Positions 24,694 to 32,892 of a DNA stretch of 43,325 bases are shown here, one piece after another. Position 1 is the first letter of the stretch; each line of letters begins with the position of its first letter. Source of the DNA: Bacteroidales bacterium (lineage in GTDB: Bacteria; Bacteroidota; Bacteroidia; Bacteroidales; P3); contig JAQVXZ010000021.1 in NCBI GenBank assembly GCA_028708845.1, positions 1 to 43,325 of the forward strand, written 5' to 3'. The notes under the pieces were generated by a model that did not search any database, was not told where the DNA came from, and worked only from the letters and a program-made list of their open reading frames with translations. The position numbers were made by a program, and so were the translations under genes.

Positions 24694-24948
24694 ATGAAAA
24701 CACAAGAAATCAGGAATAATGCTAAATACAACGCATTAGACAATAAGTTATACGACTACGTACAACAGTTAGTCGTTGATAATTGGTATAAAAAAATAGA
24801 TACCGAATTAGCTGTTCAAACATTCTACAAGGACAATATAGATGACTTCAACGAAGTTTGCAATGAGCTAAACTTAGGAGAGGATATAAGTTCATTAATT
24901 GACTGCATGAAAGAAACTGCTAACGTCGCAAATCACAGAGGAGAATAG
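24694..24948 (+). CDS. Hypothetical small protein (84 aa)
   Basis: A small, acidic, mostly helical protein (NKLYDYVQQLVVDNWYKKID, DDFNEVCNELNLGEDISS). No motif is recognised. It ends two bases before the start of the XRE-like regulator, which suggests co-expression; it could modulate the regulator, but this is only a guess from position. Confidence 0.6.
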   Translation: MKTQEIRNNAKYNALDNKLYDYVQQLVVDNWYKKIDTELAVQTFYKDNIDDFNEVCNELNLGEDISSLIDCMKETANVANHRGE

Positions 24949-24950
24949 TT

Positions 24951-25172
24951 ATGGAAATGATTGTAAATAAAGATAGAATTAAAATTGGAAATAGAATTAG
25001 AGCAATAAGAGAGAAGCAAGGCTATTCAGCAGCAAGAATAGCAGACGTAATAGGAATAAGAGAATCTTCATATAATAGAATTGAAGAAGGTAAATTTTCT
25101 GTTGGATTAGATATTCTTTCGAGAATTGCAGAAGCGTTAGGCTGTGAGATAGATTTTGTTGAAAGTGCGTAA
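24951..25172 (+). CDS. XRE-family HTH regulator, probable repressor (73 aa)
   Basis: This is a compact Cro/CI-type helix-turn-helix protein. RIRAIREKQGYSAARIADVI gives the first helices, GIRESSYNRIEEGKFSVGLD the recognition part, and LSRIAEALGCEIDFVE the end. It is about 70 residues, with no cleavage or oligomerisation domain. It starts at 24951 (MEM) or at 24957. It lies just upstream of a promoter whose -35 region is flanked by two 15-bp direct repeats (25278-25313), so it is a good candidate for controlling the early genes to the right. Confidence 0.85.
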   Translation: MEMIVNKDRIKIGNRIRAIREKQGYSAARIADVIGIRESSYNRIEEGKFSVGLDILSRIAEALGCEIDFVESA

Positions 25173-25277
25173 TTAGGTTGTATATGTCTATAATATTATT
25201 ACTTTTAATTAGCTTACGCACGCTTGTAAATCTATCATTCTCAATATAATAACCTTGCTTATAAATTTATTTTCATT

Positions 25278-25313
25278 AAATCAAATAAAATGCTTGACAA
25301 ATCAAATAAAATG
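25278..25313. promoter_or_regulatory. Two 15-bp direct repeats at the early promoter (putative operators)
   Basis: AAATCAAATAAAATG occurs exactly at 25278-25292 and 25299-25313. The starts are 21 bases apart, two turns of the helix, so a protein could bind both on one face. The repeats lie on either side of TTGACA, and the second overlaps the spacer of the promoter. This is the layout expected for operators of a Cro/CI-like protein. Confidence 0.6.
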
Positions 25314-25324
25314 TTGTATCTTTG
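25294..25324 (+). promoter_or_regulatory. Early promoter before the second HTH gene
   Basis: TTGACA (25294-25299) and TATCTTTG (25317-25324) with a 17-base spacer repeat the pattern at 22365-22395 almost base for base. It should drive the HTH protein, antirepressor and recombination genes. Confidence 0.85.
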
Positions 25325-25387
25325 CATTATTATATAATCATATAAAGTATTTAAGATATAAACACTTTGACAAAAATAATAAAGAAA

Positions 25388-25594
25388 ATGACACTAAAGA
25401 ATTATTACGAAAGATTAGAGAGAGAAATGCCCCCTAAGACTGCTTTTGTAAAGGAAATAGCAGAAGAATGCCAAGTAACAGAAGTTACTGTAAGAAATTG
25501 GATTTCTTATGGAATAAAACCACGAGACGAAGCTCACATCGAAGTCCTTGAAAGAAGAACAGGGATTAAAAGAGAAGATTTGTGGGATAAGTAA
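25388..25594 (+). CDS. HTH regulatory protein (68 aa)
   Basis: The start is placed at ATG 25388; longer frames begin at non-standard upstream codons. The sequence FVKEIAEECQVTEVTVRNWI forms a helix-turn-helix, followed by SYGIKPRDEAHIEVLERRTG and KREDLW. This type of small regulator (IAxxCxVxxxTVRNWixxGIKP) is common in Bacteroidota phages and mobile elements and may act as a Cro-like switch. It is the first gene behind the operator-bearing promoter, whose product would reset it. Confidence 0.75.
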   Translation: MTLKNYYERLEREMPPKTAFVKEIAEECQVTEVTVRNWISYGIKPRDEAHIEVLERRTGIKREDLWDK

Positions 25595-25633
25595 TTAGAA
25601 AAATAAATAAACAACCAATAAAAATAATTAATC

Positions 25634-26416
25634 ATGAGCAATCAAATTAAGATTTTCGACAATCCAACTTTTGGATCTGTTAGAATAGTAACAACAGAAA
25701 ATAACGAGCCTTTGTTTTGCTTAACTGATGTTTGCCAAGCATTAGATTTGGGCAATCCAAGTCAAGTAAAAACAAGGTTAGAGGATAACCTCATTACTAA
25801 TGAGGTTATCTCTGATAGTCTTGGAAGACAAAGGAATATATTATTCGTAAACGAAGACGGACTGTATGATGTAATATTAGACAGTCGCAAACCTGAAGCA
25901 AAGCAATTCAGAAAATGGGTAACAAGTGAAGTTTTGCCTCAGATTAGAAAAACAGGAGGATACATAAAAACAGAGGAAGATGATACTCCTGATGTAATTA
26001 TGGCAAAAGCTTTAATTCTTGCACAAAAAACAATTGAAAGTCAAGCACAGCAAAACCAAATCCTAAAACACACAAACGAAATCTTAGAGGAAGAAAAAAA
26101 GATACTCCTTCCTAAAGCAGAATACACTGACCAAGTGCTTAACAGCATAGACACACACACGTTCAGCGAAGTAGCAAAGGACTTAGGACTAACTTCTGCA
26201 ACAGCATTATATAACAAGTGTAGAATATTAGGAATAATCTTCAAGCAGGGGGACAAATACCTTCCTTACGCCAAGTACTCAACACAAGGGTATTTCGCTA
26301 CAAGAACTTATCCTTTCTTCCGTAAAGATGGCACTCAAGGAACAAGCACAATACTTGTTGTTACTGAATTAGGAAGAGCCTTCTTAAGAAAGAAATTACA
26401 AAAACAAATATCATAA
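25634..26416 (+). CDS. BRO/KilAC antirepressor-type protein (260 aa)
   Basis: The N-terminal BRO-N domain, residues 1-105, has FGSVRIVTTENNEPLFCLTD, VCQALDLGNPSQVKTRL, LYDVILDSRKPEAKQFRKW and VLPQIRKTGGYI. A coiled-coil linker follows (about 125-160). The C-terminal ANT/KilAC domain, residues 165-255, contains THTFSEVAKDLGLTSATALY and TELGRAFLRKKL. These proteins bind DNA and often act as antirepressors in temperate phages. An almost perfect 27-base inverted repeat lies within the BRO-N coding part. The gene belongs to the early operon behind 25294-25324. Confidence 0.9.
   Translation: MSNQIKIFDNPTFGSVRIVTTENNEPLFCLTDVCQALDLGNPSQVKTRLEDNLITNEVISDSLGRQRNILFVNEDGLYDVILDSRKPEAKQFRKWVTSEVLPQIRKTGGYIKTEEDDTPDVIMAKALILAQKTIESQAQQNQILKHTNEILEEEKKILLPKAEYTDQVLNSIDTHTFSEVAKDLGLTSATALYNKCRILGIIFKQGDKYLPYAKYSTQGYFATRTYPFFRKDGTQGTSTILVVTELGRAFLRKKLQKQIS
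25784..25810. repeat. 27-base inverted repeat inside the antirepressor gene
   Basis: GATAACCTCATTA (25784-25796) and TAATGAGGTTATC (25798-25810) are exact reverse complements around a single C. In mRNA this makes a 12-bp stem with a three-base loop. It encodes the peptide DNLITNEVI. It may be an internal operator or a translation-affecting hairpin. Confidence 0.7.
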
Positions 26417-26459
26417 CCATTAAATAAATAAACACAAACCAATAAAAACAAAAAAGAAA

Positions 26460-26693
26460 ATGAAAGACTTTATTAAAGAAAACAAAAGCAGATTAGTTGA
26501 AATGTATGCAACTAATGAAAATGAGTTTGCAAATGATGTTGATGAATTAATAAACATCTTAGTTGAAGGGAGAGCAATTGACAAGAGTGCTATTTGTGAG
26601 ATAGGACTTCTAAAAGTTAATTCTCTAATCGATGAAGATAAGATTAAAAGAAGAATATTCAATGCGACAAATCCTTACGGAGAAAAACAATAA
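26460..26693 (+). CDS. Hypothetical protein (77 aa)
   Basis: A small helical acidic protein (ENEFANDVDELINILVEGRA, IDKSAICEIGLLKVN) with no known motif. It sits between the antirepressor and the SbcC-like ATPase genes in one direction, with 43 and 20 bases of spacing, and probably belongs to the early operon. Its function is unknown. Confidence 0.6.
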   Translation: MKDFIKENKSRLVEMYATNENEFANDVDELINILVEGRAIDKSAICEIGLLKVNSLIDEDKIKRRIFNATNPYGEKQ

Positions 26694-26713
26694 CCAGTTA
26701 AAAAAATATAACT

Positions 26714-28642
26714 ATGACAAAAGTCGAAATTTCAAAAGTAGTAATCGAAAACTTCAAGGGTATAAAAAACGAAACCTTTGAGTTCGGTAAAAAAACAGAA
26801 ATTAGAGGAGGCAATGCACAAAAAAAATCCTCTATCTATGAAAGTTATTTGTGGTGCTTATTCGGAAAGAATGCACGAGGCGAGCAAGTCAATATTCAGC
26901 CAAGAAACGAGCAAGGAGAAATAATTCATAAGCTCAATACTTATGTAGAATTACACCTTATCGTTAATGATAACGAGTTGGTAGTAAAAAGAGAGCTTAA
27001 AGAGGATTGGGTAAAACCAAGAGGCACGAATAAAGAACAGCTGAAAGGAACTACAACTATATACTCGATTAATAATGTTCCACTTCTCAAGAAAGAGTTT
27101 GACCAAAAGTTGAATGATATTTGCAACCTTGACACTTGGGCAATGTGTTCAGATATTAATTCATTTTTCAGGTTGAAAGTTGATGAAAGAAGAAAGGTAA
27201 TAATCGGACTTGCTGGTAATGTTTCAGATATTGAACTTTCTAAAGATTATCCTTTGGTTAAGAAAGCTTTAGAGCAAGGAAAAAATATTGACGAGTACAA
27301 AAGAGAATTACAAGCATCTAAGAAGAAATCTAAGCAAGAACTTGATGAAATCCCAAGTCGTATTGACGCACAAGATAAATTGATAGTTGATATAGATTTT
27401 GCAGAGCTTGAAGAGGAAAAGCAAGCTAAAGAAAAGGCTATTGAGGTAATAGACAATATCCTTCAAAGTAATGTTGATACAGAGTTAATTGATGAAAGAA
27501 AAGACTTGTTTGCAAAGCAACGTACAATAATTGACAAAATCAACTTAAGAGCTAATGAAATCAAAAGTGAGATTGATAGAAAGAAAGTTAATATTGAAAG
27601 CAATATTAGTCTTCTAAAGAACTTAATTGAAAGCAACACTGTCCAGCTTAACAATTTTATCAAAGAGTTAGAAAACGTTGATAAGGATATTCAAAAAGCC
27701 ATTCAGGAGATTACAGATAAAAGTAATCAATGGAAAAAAGAAAATGAGAAAGAGTACACAGGCTCGCTAATCTGTTCCGAGTGTGGACAAACTTATCCTC
27801 AAGACAGATTAGAAAATCTATTAGAAAACTTCAATCAAGCAAAACTTAATAGGTTAAGAACTATTGAGGATGAGGGTACAATAATTAAAGAAAAAGAAAA
27901 TAATTTGATTGCACAGAAAAATAAGATAACTCTTTTAGTCGAGGAAAAGAGGAATTTTATTGCTGACCAACAAGAACAGTTTAAAAAAGCAAATGAGCAA
28001 TTAAATGAAGTTCCTGAACTTGGCTACGCACTTAAGGAAGATGAAGAGTACAACACTCTATTAGCAGCAGAGAAATCAATAGTTGAACAGCTTGAAGGAG
28101 TTTCAACGGAAGATAATTCGACAAATGATGAATATAAGACAAGAAAGCAAGAGCTAAAGCAAGAATTAGAAGAAGTGATTAAAAAGCTGTCTCAAAGAGA
28201 TACTAATTCAAGAATTGCAAAATTAAAAGATGAACTTAACTCAAGAAGCAAAGAATTGGCTCAAACAATTTCAGACTTAGAAAAAATAGAATTTGAAATA
28301 ATAGAATTTTCTAAATACAGAATAAGCAAAATTGAAGAATCTGTTTCTTCATACTTCCAAATGGTTACTTGGAAGATGTACGAACAGAATAAGACCAACG
28401 ACGGAGAAAAGCCAATTTGTGAAGCATTGGTAAATGGAGTTCCTTATTCAGAAACCAACGAGGGGATGACAATGGCAATCGGAACAGACGTAATTAATGG
28501 ACTAAGCAAAGCCTTTGACCTTTCTCTGCCTTTGTTTATTGACAGATTTGAAAGTTTAGAAATCCTTCCAAAAATCAATTCTCAACTTATCACGTTAGAA
28601 GTTGCCAAAGGCGAAAAACTACAAGTAAATATAATTAAATAA
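26714..28642 (+). CDS. SbcC/Rad50-like ATPase with altered Walker A (642 aa)
   Basis: This is a phage-size member of the Rad50/SbcC family. An N-terminal ATPase lobe (FKGIKNETFEF) is followed by long coiled coils (about 200-350 and 380-540) that meet at a zinc hook, CSECG (Cys354 and Cys357). The C-terminal lobe has KPICEALVNGVPYSETNEGM and PLFIDRFESL, the Walker B-type segment. The P-loop is odd: GGNAQKKSS (residues 32-40) replaces the usual GxNGxGKST. The lysine and serine remain but two glycines are lost. Such genes usually stand next to recT, as here, and probably act with the adjacent MBL-fold protein in DNA end processing. Confidence 0.85.
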   Translation: MTKVEISKVVIENFKGIKNETFEFGKKTEIRGGNAQKKSSIYESYLWCLFGKNARGEQVNIQPRNEQGEIIHKLNTYVELHLIVNDNELVVKRELKEDWVKPRGTNKEQLKGTTTIYSINNVPLLKKEFDQKLNDICNLDTWAMCSDINSFFRLKVDERRKVIIGLAGNVSDIELSKDYPLVKKALEQGKNIDEYKRELQASKKKSKQELDEIPSRIDAQDKLIVDIDFAELEEEKQAKEKAIEVIDNILQSNVDTELIDERKDLFAKQRTIIDKINLRANEIKSEIDRKKVNIESNISLLKNLIESNTVQLNNFIKELENVDKDIQKAIQEITDKSNQWKKENEKEYTGSLICSECGQTYPQDRLENLLENFNQAKLNRLRTIEDEGTIIKEKENNLIAQKNKITLLVEEKRNFIADQQEQFKKANEQLNEVPELGYALKEDEEYNTLLAAEKSIVEQLEGVSTEDNSTNDEYKTRKQELKQELEEVIKKLSQRDTNSRIAKLKDELNSRSKELAQTISDLEKIEFEIIEFSKYRISKIEESVSSYFQMVTWKMYEQNKTNDGEKPICEALVNGVPYSETNEGMTMAIGTDVINGLSKAFDLSLPLFIDRFESLEILPKINSQLITLEVAKGEKLQVNIIK

Positions 28643-28664
28643 ACCAACAAAAAACAAGAAGATT

Positions 28665-29558
28665 ATGAGTGATTTAACGCAGTTCAATCGAACTATTACA
28701 AACCCTAAGACACAGGAGTATCTGCAAAATGTCTTATCCGAAAAGAAAAATAGCTTTGTGAATAATATCACAGCTTTAGTGTCAAACAATCAAAAATTAC
28801 AAGAATGTGAGCCATTAAGTCTGATGTATGCAGGAATTAAAGCAACAGCTCTTGATTTGCCTTTAGATGCAAACTTAGGTTTTGCTTACGTGATACCATT
28901 TAGAAATAATAGAGAAAACAAAATTGAAGCACAGTTTCAAATGGGTTACAAAGGGTTCATCCAGCTTGCAATAAGAAGTGGACAATTCAAAACAATCAAT
29001 GTAACTGAAGTGAAAGAGGGCGAGTTGATAGAATGGGATATGCTTAGTGGCGAGGTTAAGTTTAAGGCACTTCCTAATCGGGAGGAATTAAAGACCATTG
29101 GTTATGCAGCCTACTTTAGACTAATTAATGGTTTTGAAAAAACTCTATACTCTACAATTGAAAGTATTGAAAAGCACGCAAAGAAATATAGTCAAACGTA
29201 CTCCAGTAGTAATCAATACGTTCAAAGGTCGAGCAAGTGGAATACCGATTTTGATGCTATGGCAAAGAAGACAGTTCTTAAGCTCTTGTTATCTCGATTT
29301 GCCCCACTATCTGTTGAAATGCAGTCAGCAATTATCAACGACCAATCAGTCATCACAGAGAAAGGGAACAAGTACGTTGATAACGATACAGATATTATTG
29401 TTGCTGAAGAGATAGAAAACAACGGCAATAAAGAAGTTATAACAGCTTTTGATGAACAGGAAACACAAACTACATCAGAGGAAGAAAAAGACGCTCCAAG
29501 TCAAGAAAAAACACCAATCAAGGCAGTTAAGTTAGAAACCCCTCCAATCTTTTCATAA
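28665..29558 (+). CDS. recT: RecT-like single-strand annealing protein (297 aa)
   Basis: The RecT/Redbeta-family core is recognisable. LSLMYAGIKATALDLPLD and NLGFAYVIPF, then KIEAQFQMGYKGFIQLAIRS, then the end of the core near FDAMAKKTVLKLLLSRFAPL. The protein anneals complementary single strands during phage recombination and replication. After about residue 240 the tail is acidic and disordered (DEQETQTTSEEEKD). The stop overlaps the next start by one base, linking it to an MBL-fold hydrolase. The SbcC-like gene is upstream. Confidence 0.93.
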   Translation: MSDLTQFNRTITNPKTQEYLQNVLSEKKNSFVNNITALVSNNQKLQECEPLSLMYAGIKATALDLPLDANLGFAYVIPFRNNRENKIEAQFQMGYKGFIQLAIRSGQFKTINVTEVKEGELIEWDMLSGEVKFKALPNREELKTIGYAAYFRLINGFEKTLYSTIESIEKHAKKYSQTYSSSNQYVQRSSKWNTDFDAMAKKTVLKLLLSRFAPLSVEMQSAIINDQSVITEKGNKYVDNDTDIIVAEEIENNGNKEVITAFDEQETQTTSEEEKDAPSQEKTPIKAVKLETPPIFS

Positions 29559-30298
29559 TGAAATTATCTATCTTAGGAAGTAGTTCATCGTCTAATTGTT
29601 ATGTGCTACATAACGATAAAGAGGCTTTAATAATTGAGGCAGGCGTTACAATTCAAAACGTAAAGCAAGCATTAGACTTTAAAATTAGCAAGGTTGTAGG
29701 TTGTTTCGTAACCCACGAACACAGCGACCATTCAAAGTATGTTGAGCAGTATCTTAAAGCCTCAATAGACGTGATGTCTTCCAAAGGAACTATTGATAAT
29801 ATTGTTATCAAAGGAAATAGAAAGCCTTTGGCGATTGATAAGTATAAAACGCTCCAATATGGAGGTTTTAAAGTGTATGCGTTTGACACACAGCACGATT
29901 GTCAAGAGCCAATAGGCTTTTTAATTAATCACGAAGAGATAGGCACGTTGCTATTTGCAACAGATACCTACTATCTGAAGCACACCTTTAGCAATCTGAC
30001 TAACATAATGATTGAGTGCAATTACTCTAATTCTATACTTGATGAAAACGTAAAAAACGGCACAGTTAATTATATGAGGAGAAAGAGAGTTAAGCAGTCG
30101 CACATGAGCCTACAAACACTTAAACAAACTTTGCAAGCAAACGACCTTTCCAAAGTCAATAATATAATACTTCTCCACTTATCCAAAGAAAATGGCGATG
30201 AAAATCTATTCAAAGATGAGATAGAGAAATTGACAGGCTGCAAGGTTACAATTGCTAAAAAAGGAATTGAAATAATAATCAATAAAACCCCATTTTAA
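29558..30298 (+). CDS. MBL-fold metallo-hydrolase, RecT-associated (246 aa)
   Basis: The metal-binding motif THEHSDHSK (His53, His55, Asp57, His58) and the strand LIIEAG define a metallo-beta-lactamase fold. Further metal ligands are likely the His in YAFDTQHDCQEPIGF (about 110-117), Asp near LLFATDT and the late His in IILLHLS. This family commonly lies next to recT in phages and is thought to supply a nuclease or phosphodiesterase activity in place of an exonuclease. It is coupled to recT by a one-base overlap. Confidence 0.85.
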   Translation: MKLSILGSSSSSNCYVLHNDKEALIIEAGVTIQNVKQALDFKISKVVGCFVTHEHSDHSKYVEQYLKASIDVMSSKGTIDNIVIKGNRKPLAIDKYKTLQYGGFKVYAFDTQHDCQEPIGFLINHEEIGTLLFATDTYYLKHTFSNLTNIMIECNYSNSILDENVKNGTVNYMRRKRVKQSHMSLQTLKQTLQANDLSKVNNIILLHLSKENGDENLFKDEIEKLTGCKVTIAKKGIEIIINKTPF

Positions 30299-30300
30299 TT

Positions 30301-30414
30301 ATGAATGACCATAAAAAACAAAAAATAGCAGATAGAAATTTTGAAAGGGCAACAGTCTTTATTGCAATTATAGGAACAATAGTACTACTAATTGGAGTAG
30401 CAATATTAAAATAG
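30301..30414 (+). CDS. Small membrane protein (37 aa)
   Basis: This 37-residue frame starts two bases after the MBL gene. It has a basic N-terminus (MNDHKKQKIADRNFERA) and one clear transmembrane helix (VFIAIIGTIVLLIGVAILK) ending at the C-terminus. It fills the gap between two genes in the same direction and has no overlap with them. Phage small membrane proteins often act on host membranes or exclusion, but nothing specific can be said. Confidence 0.55.
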   Translation: MNDHKKQKIADRNFERATVFIAIIGTIVLLIGVAILK

Positions 30415-30421
30415 TAAAGCT

Positions 30422-30814
30422 ATGTACACAGAAGAATTAGAAAAGCTAAAAATTGTATCTCAAAAGATACAGGACTTTCTTGAAGAAGATTTCGAGGATA
30501 CTGATGCAAATATTCTTGTTGCAAGGCTGACGAATATAAATGTTTATCTTGCAATAAGTGGCAAAGCTCTTGCAGACGCAAAAGAAATTCAAGACAAACA
30601 AGCTAAGATAATTTTTGCAGAAGAGTTAAAGAGTATAAGCAAAATGCCTGCAACAATAGCAAGCAAGTTTATCACTTCTCAAAATGCAGATGCTAACTAT
30701 GTTGTCAATTGGTTAGATAGACTTAATAGAGGTCTTGTACATATTGGCGACAATACAAGAACACAGATTTCCTTTGCTAAGGAAGAATTAAGATTAACTA
30801 AACAAGGATATTAG
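30422..30814 (+). CDS. Hypothetical helical protein (130 aa)
   Basis: An all-helical protein (LEKLKIVSQKIQDFLEEDFE, LADAKEIQDKQAKIIFAEEL) with a conserved-looking middle, NYVVNWLDRLNRGLVHIGD. Similar helical genes are common between recombination and replication genes of Bacteroidota phages. No catalytic residues stand out. It ends two bases before the replication initiator gene and is likely co-transcribed. Confidence 0.65.
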   Translation: MYTEELEKLKIVSQKIQDFLEEDFEDTDANILVARLTNINVYLAISGKALADAKEIQDKQAKIIFAEELKSISKMPATIASKFITSQNADANYVVNWLDRLNRGLVHIGDNTRTQISFAKEELRLTKQGY

Positions 30815-30816
30815 TT

Positions 30817-31806
30817 ATGACCATAACGAAAAAACAATTAAAAAAAACTAACTATTTTTCTCATGATAGCAATGCAAGAAATGATAGTAAGATTATTTCG
30901 CTTAGGATGAAATTAGGTGTTGAAGGTTATGGCATTTACTTTATGATAATAGAAAGATTGAGGGAGGAGTCAAATTATGTTTCTAATAAAGATTACGACT
31001 CATTGGCTTTTGATTTTAGGACAACTACCGAGAAAGTAAAATCAGTAATTGAGGATTTTGGGTTATTTGTATTTACTGATGATGATTGCTTTTACTCGGA
31101 GAGCCTTATGCAGAGAATGATATTGAAAGACGAGAAGAGTAGAAAACATTCATTGGGTGGTAAAAAAGCAATGGAGAAAAGATGGAATAATATTCCAGAG
31201 ACTGCTCAAAACGATAAAGGTGCTATAACTAACTTACCAAATTCTGATAACATAGCTATAACTAACTTACCTGAATTGGATAACAAGGAAAGTAAAGTAA
31301 AGGAAAGTAAAGTAAAGGAAAGTGAAGTAAAGGAAAGTAAAGTAAATATTACACACACTAAAGAAAGCGAAAATTTTTCTGAAAACTTTGATGAGGTCGA
31401 AGTTGAAGAAATTCCGACATTAGAAACAGAAAAAGAAACTCCCCTTCAAAAAAGTTCCGGAAAAAAAGTTTCCCCAATTGAAGATGTTTTTCTTAACAAC
31501 CTTTCAAGATTCCAAAGCGACTATCCAAATACTAAGAGATTTCAGGAGATATGTATATTCAACAATAAGTCAAAAGAGTTTATGCTAAAACTATTTGATG
31601 AATTTATTGAAGACAACAGAAGCTCACGAGAACACGCAACAAAGGAAGATTATGCTTACTTCTACCAAAGTATTGATAAGCATTTCTTTTATTGGGCAAA
31701 AGCAAAAACATCTAAACCGACTGCTCGAACCAAAAGGGAGCAACAAAGCGAAATCTATAAAGCAATAAACGAAGGAAAATCAATAACAGAAATATTAGGA
31801 GTATGA
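30817..31806 (+). CDS. Replication initiation-like protein, Lin1244/DUF4373 N-domain (329 aa)
   Basis: The N-terminal domain (residues 8-105), with TNYFSHDSNARNDSKIISLR and GVEGYGIYFMIIERLREESN, is the Lin1244/Lin1753-type (DUF4373) winged-helix domain of phage replisome organisers. The middle linker (about 157-178) is the four-fold repeat KESKV/KESEV, encoded by 15-bp repeats. The C-terminal domain (about 220-310) has EFMLKLFDEFIEDNR and EDYAYFYQSIDKHFFYWAKA. This arrangement resembles DnaD-like initiators, which bind the origin that is often inside their own gene. The stop overlaps the next start (ATGA). Confidence 0.85.
   Translation: MTITKKQLKKTNYFSHDSNARNDSKIISLRMKLGVEGYGIYFMIIERLREESNYVSNKDYDSLAFDFRTTTEKVKSVIEDFGLFVFTDDDCFYSESLMQRMILKDEKSRKHSLGGKKAMEKRWNNIPETAQNDKGAITNLPNSDNIAITNLPELDNKESKVKESKVKESEVKESKVNITHTKESENFSENFDEVEVEEIPTLETEKETPLQKSSGKKVSPIEDVFLNNLSRFQSDYPNTKRFQEICIFNNKSKEFMLKLFDEFIEDNRSSREHATKEDYAYFYQSIDKHFFYWAKAKTSKPTARTKREQQSEIYKAINEGKSITEILGV
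31287..31346. repeat. Four 15-bp repeats within the initiator gene (possible origin)
   Basis: GGAAAGTAAAGTAAA is repeated at 31287, 31302, 31317 (one change, A to G) and 31332. It encodes the charged linker repeats. In-gene direct repeats in a replication initiator gene are the classic form of a phage origin. The GTAAA core is the same as the intergenic array at 1445-1559. Confidence 0.7.
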
Positions 31807-32621
31807 GTACAGCATTAATAACACAAGCCCAATTAAGTCAAATGACAGAAGAGGAGCAAAGACAATTTAAGTTATTTAACCCTCAATGTTATGTTCTTAG
31901 TAGAAAGAAGATTGATAAAGTTAAAAATGAAAATAGTCTATTAGATAAATGCTTTCAGATACTTACAAAGGCTTATATCTATAAAGGATTAAATATAGAT
32001 TCCGAGAAGATTAAATCAATGGCAGTTTTATTCTGTGAGGATATAACTAAGAAATACGGATATGTCTCAATTTTCAAGATTGAGGAAGTTTTGCAAGAAA
32101 ACAAATACGGAGAAGGCTTTAATGTTTCAATTAAAGGACTTATTGATGTTTTAGATACTCATCTATACGAAGTCAATAAAGCCAATAAATTAAGAGCAAT
32201 TGAGCTTAAAAGAGAGGCAAATACTCCTTTGTTATCAGATAACAGAACAAATGAAGAAAAACAATTAGCAATAGTTCAGAAAGCTTACGAAAGCTACTTA
32301 ATTAATGGATTTATCTTTGACTTCAACAATGAGATATTTCAGTTCATTCTTGAAAATGGTATGTATGATTGGAGTGATGAAGAGATGCAGAGAGCTGAAC
32401 TAATTGCCAAGAGTAAAGCTAAAGAATTTGTAGGTACAAAGCTTTCAAAAGCAAGGATGACTTTAAACGACAAAGAAGCTCGAAGCCTTTCAAAAATTAT
32501 CAAAACAGATATTAGAAAGCACGATAGCTTTGGGAATATCAACAAGACAGAGCTTGTAAAACTCTTTTTCAATAGAATGAAAAAAGATGAAATAAAAGTA
32601 TTAAAACTTACTGATAATTAA
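31803..32621 (+). CDS. Hypothetical protein after the initiator, possible replication accessory (272 aa)
   Basis: A helical protein beginning with a Gln/Glu-rich segment (AQLSQMTEEEQRQFKLFNPQ). It has further helices FKIEEVLQENKYGEGFNVS and a basic C-terminus (NDKEARSLSKIIKTDIRK). It has no P-loop or zinc motif, so a helicase-loader ATPase of the DnaC type is excluded. It overlaps the initiator stop by four bases, and its place suggests a helicase-loading or initiator-partner role, but this is only context. Confidence 0.6.
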   Translation: MSTALITQAQLSQMTEEEQRQFKLFNPQCYVLSRKKIDKVKNENSLLDKCFQILTKAYIYKGLNIDSEKIKSMAVLFCEDITKKYGYVSIFKIEEVLQENKYGEGFNVSIKGLIDVLDTHLYEVNKANKLRAIELKREANTPLLSDNRTNEEKQLAIVQKAYESYLINGFIFDFNNEIFQFILENGMYDWSDEEMQRAELIAKSKAKEFVGTKLSKARMTLNDKEARSLSKIIKTDIRKHDSFGNINKTELVKLFFNRMKKDEIKVLKLTDN

Positions 32622-32627
32622 TTAGAA

Positions 32628-32891
32628 ATGAATGTAGATATATTTGATGTGTTTTGTATGGGAGTTGATTATGGGCAACTCCTTATGGAGCAAGAAAGAG
32701 ATAATGAAGAGTGGGCAGATGCTTTCAATGGGTTTTTAGTCGACCAAAGATGCTCAATGCCTGCAAATGAATTACCAAGAAGGCAACCACACAGCGAGAA
32801 ATGGAGAGAAGCAAAACTAAATAGTTACAAGAAGTTCTTAGAATTAGTCGCACAAAGCAAAAGAGAAAATACACAACTAACTTTGTTTTAA
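32628..32891 (+). CDS. Hypothetical small protein (87 aa)
   Basis: A small acidic protein with MGVDYGQLLMEQERDNEEW and a C-terminal TQLTLF tail. It lies six bases after the previous gene and one base before the VRR-NUC gene, so it is likely part of the replication operon. C-terminal QLxLF tails can be clamp-binding motifs in bacteria. Here the TQLTLF end fits the beta-clamp pattern QLxLF, which suggests interaction with the host sliding clamp; this is an inference. Confidence 0.6.
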   Translation: MNVDIFDVFCMGVDYGQLLMEQERDNEEWADAFNGFLVDQRCSMPANELPRRQPHSEKWREAKLNSYKKFLELVAQSKRENTQLTLF

Positions 32892-32892
32892 T

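Noticed and set aside
25255-25437. 60-aa frame over the early promoter
   Set aside because: It spans the promoter and operator repeats and overlaps the HTH gene in another frame.
31287-31346. CRISPR repeats in the initiator gene
   Set aside because: Contiguous 15-bp units without spacers, in frame in a coding linker.
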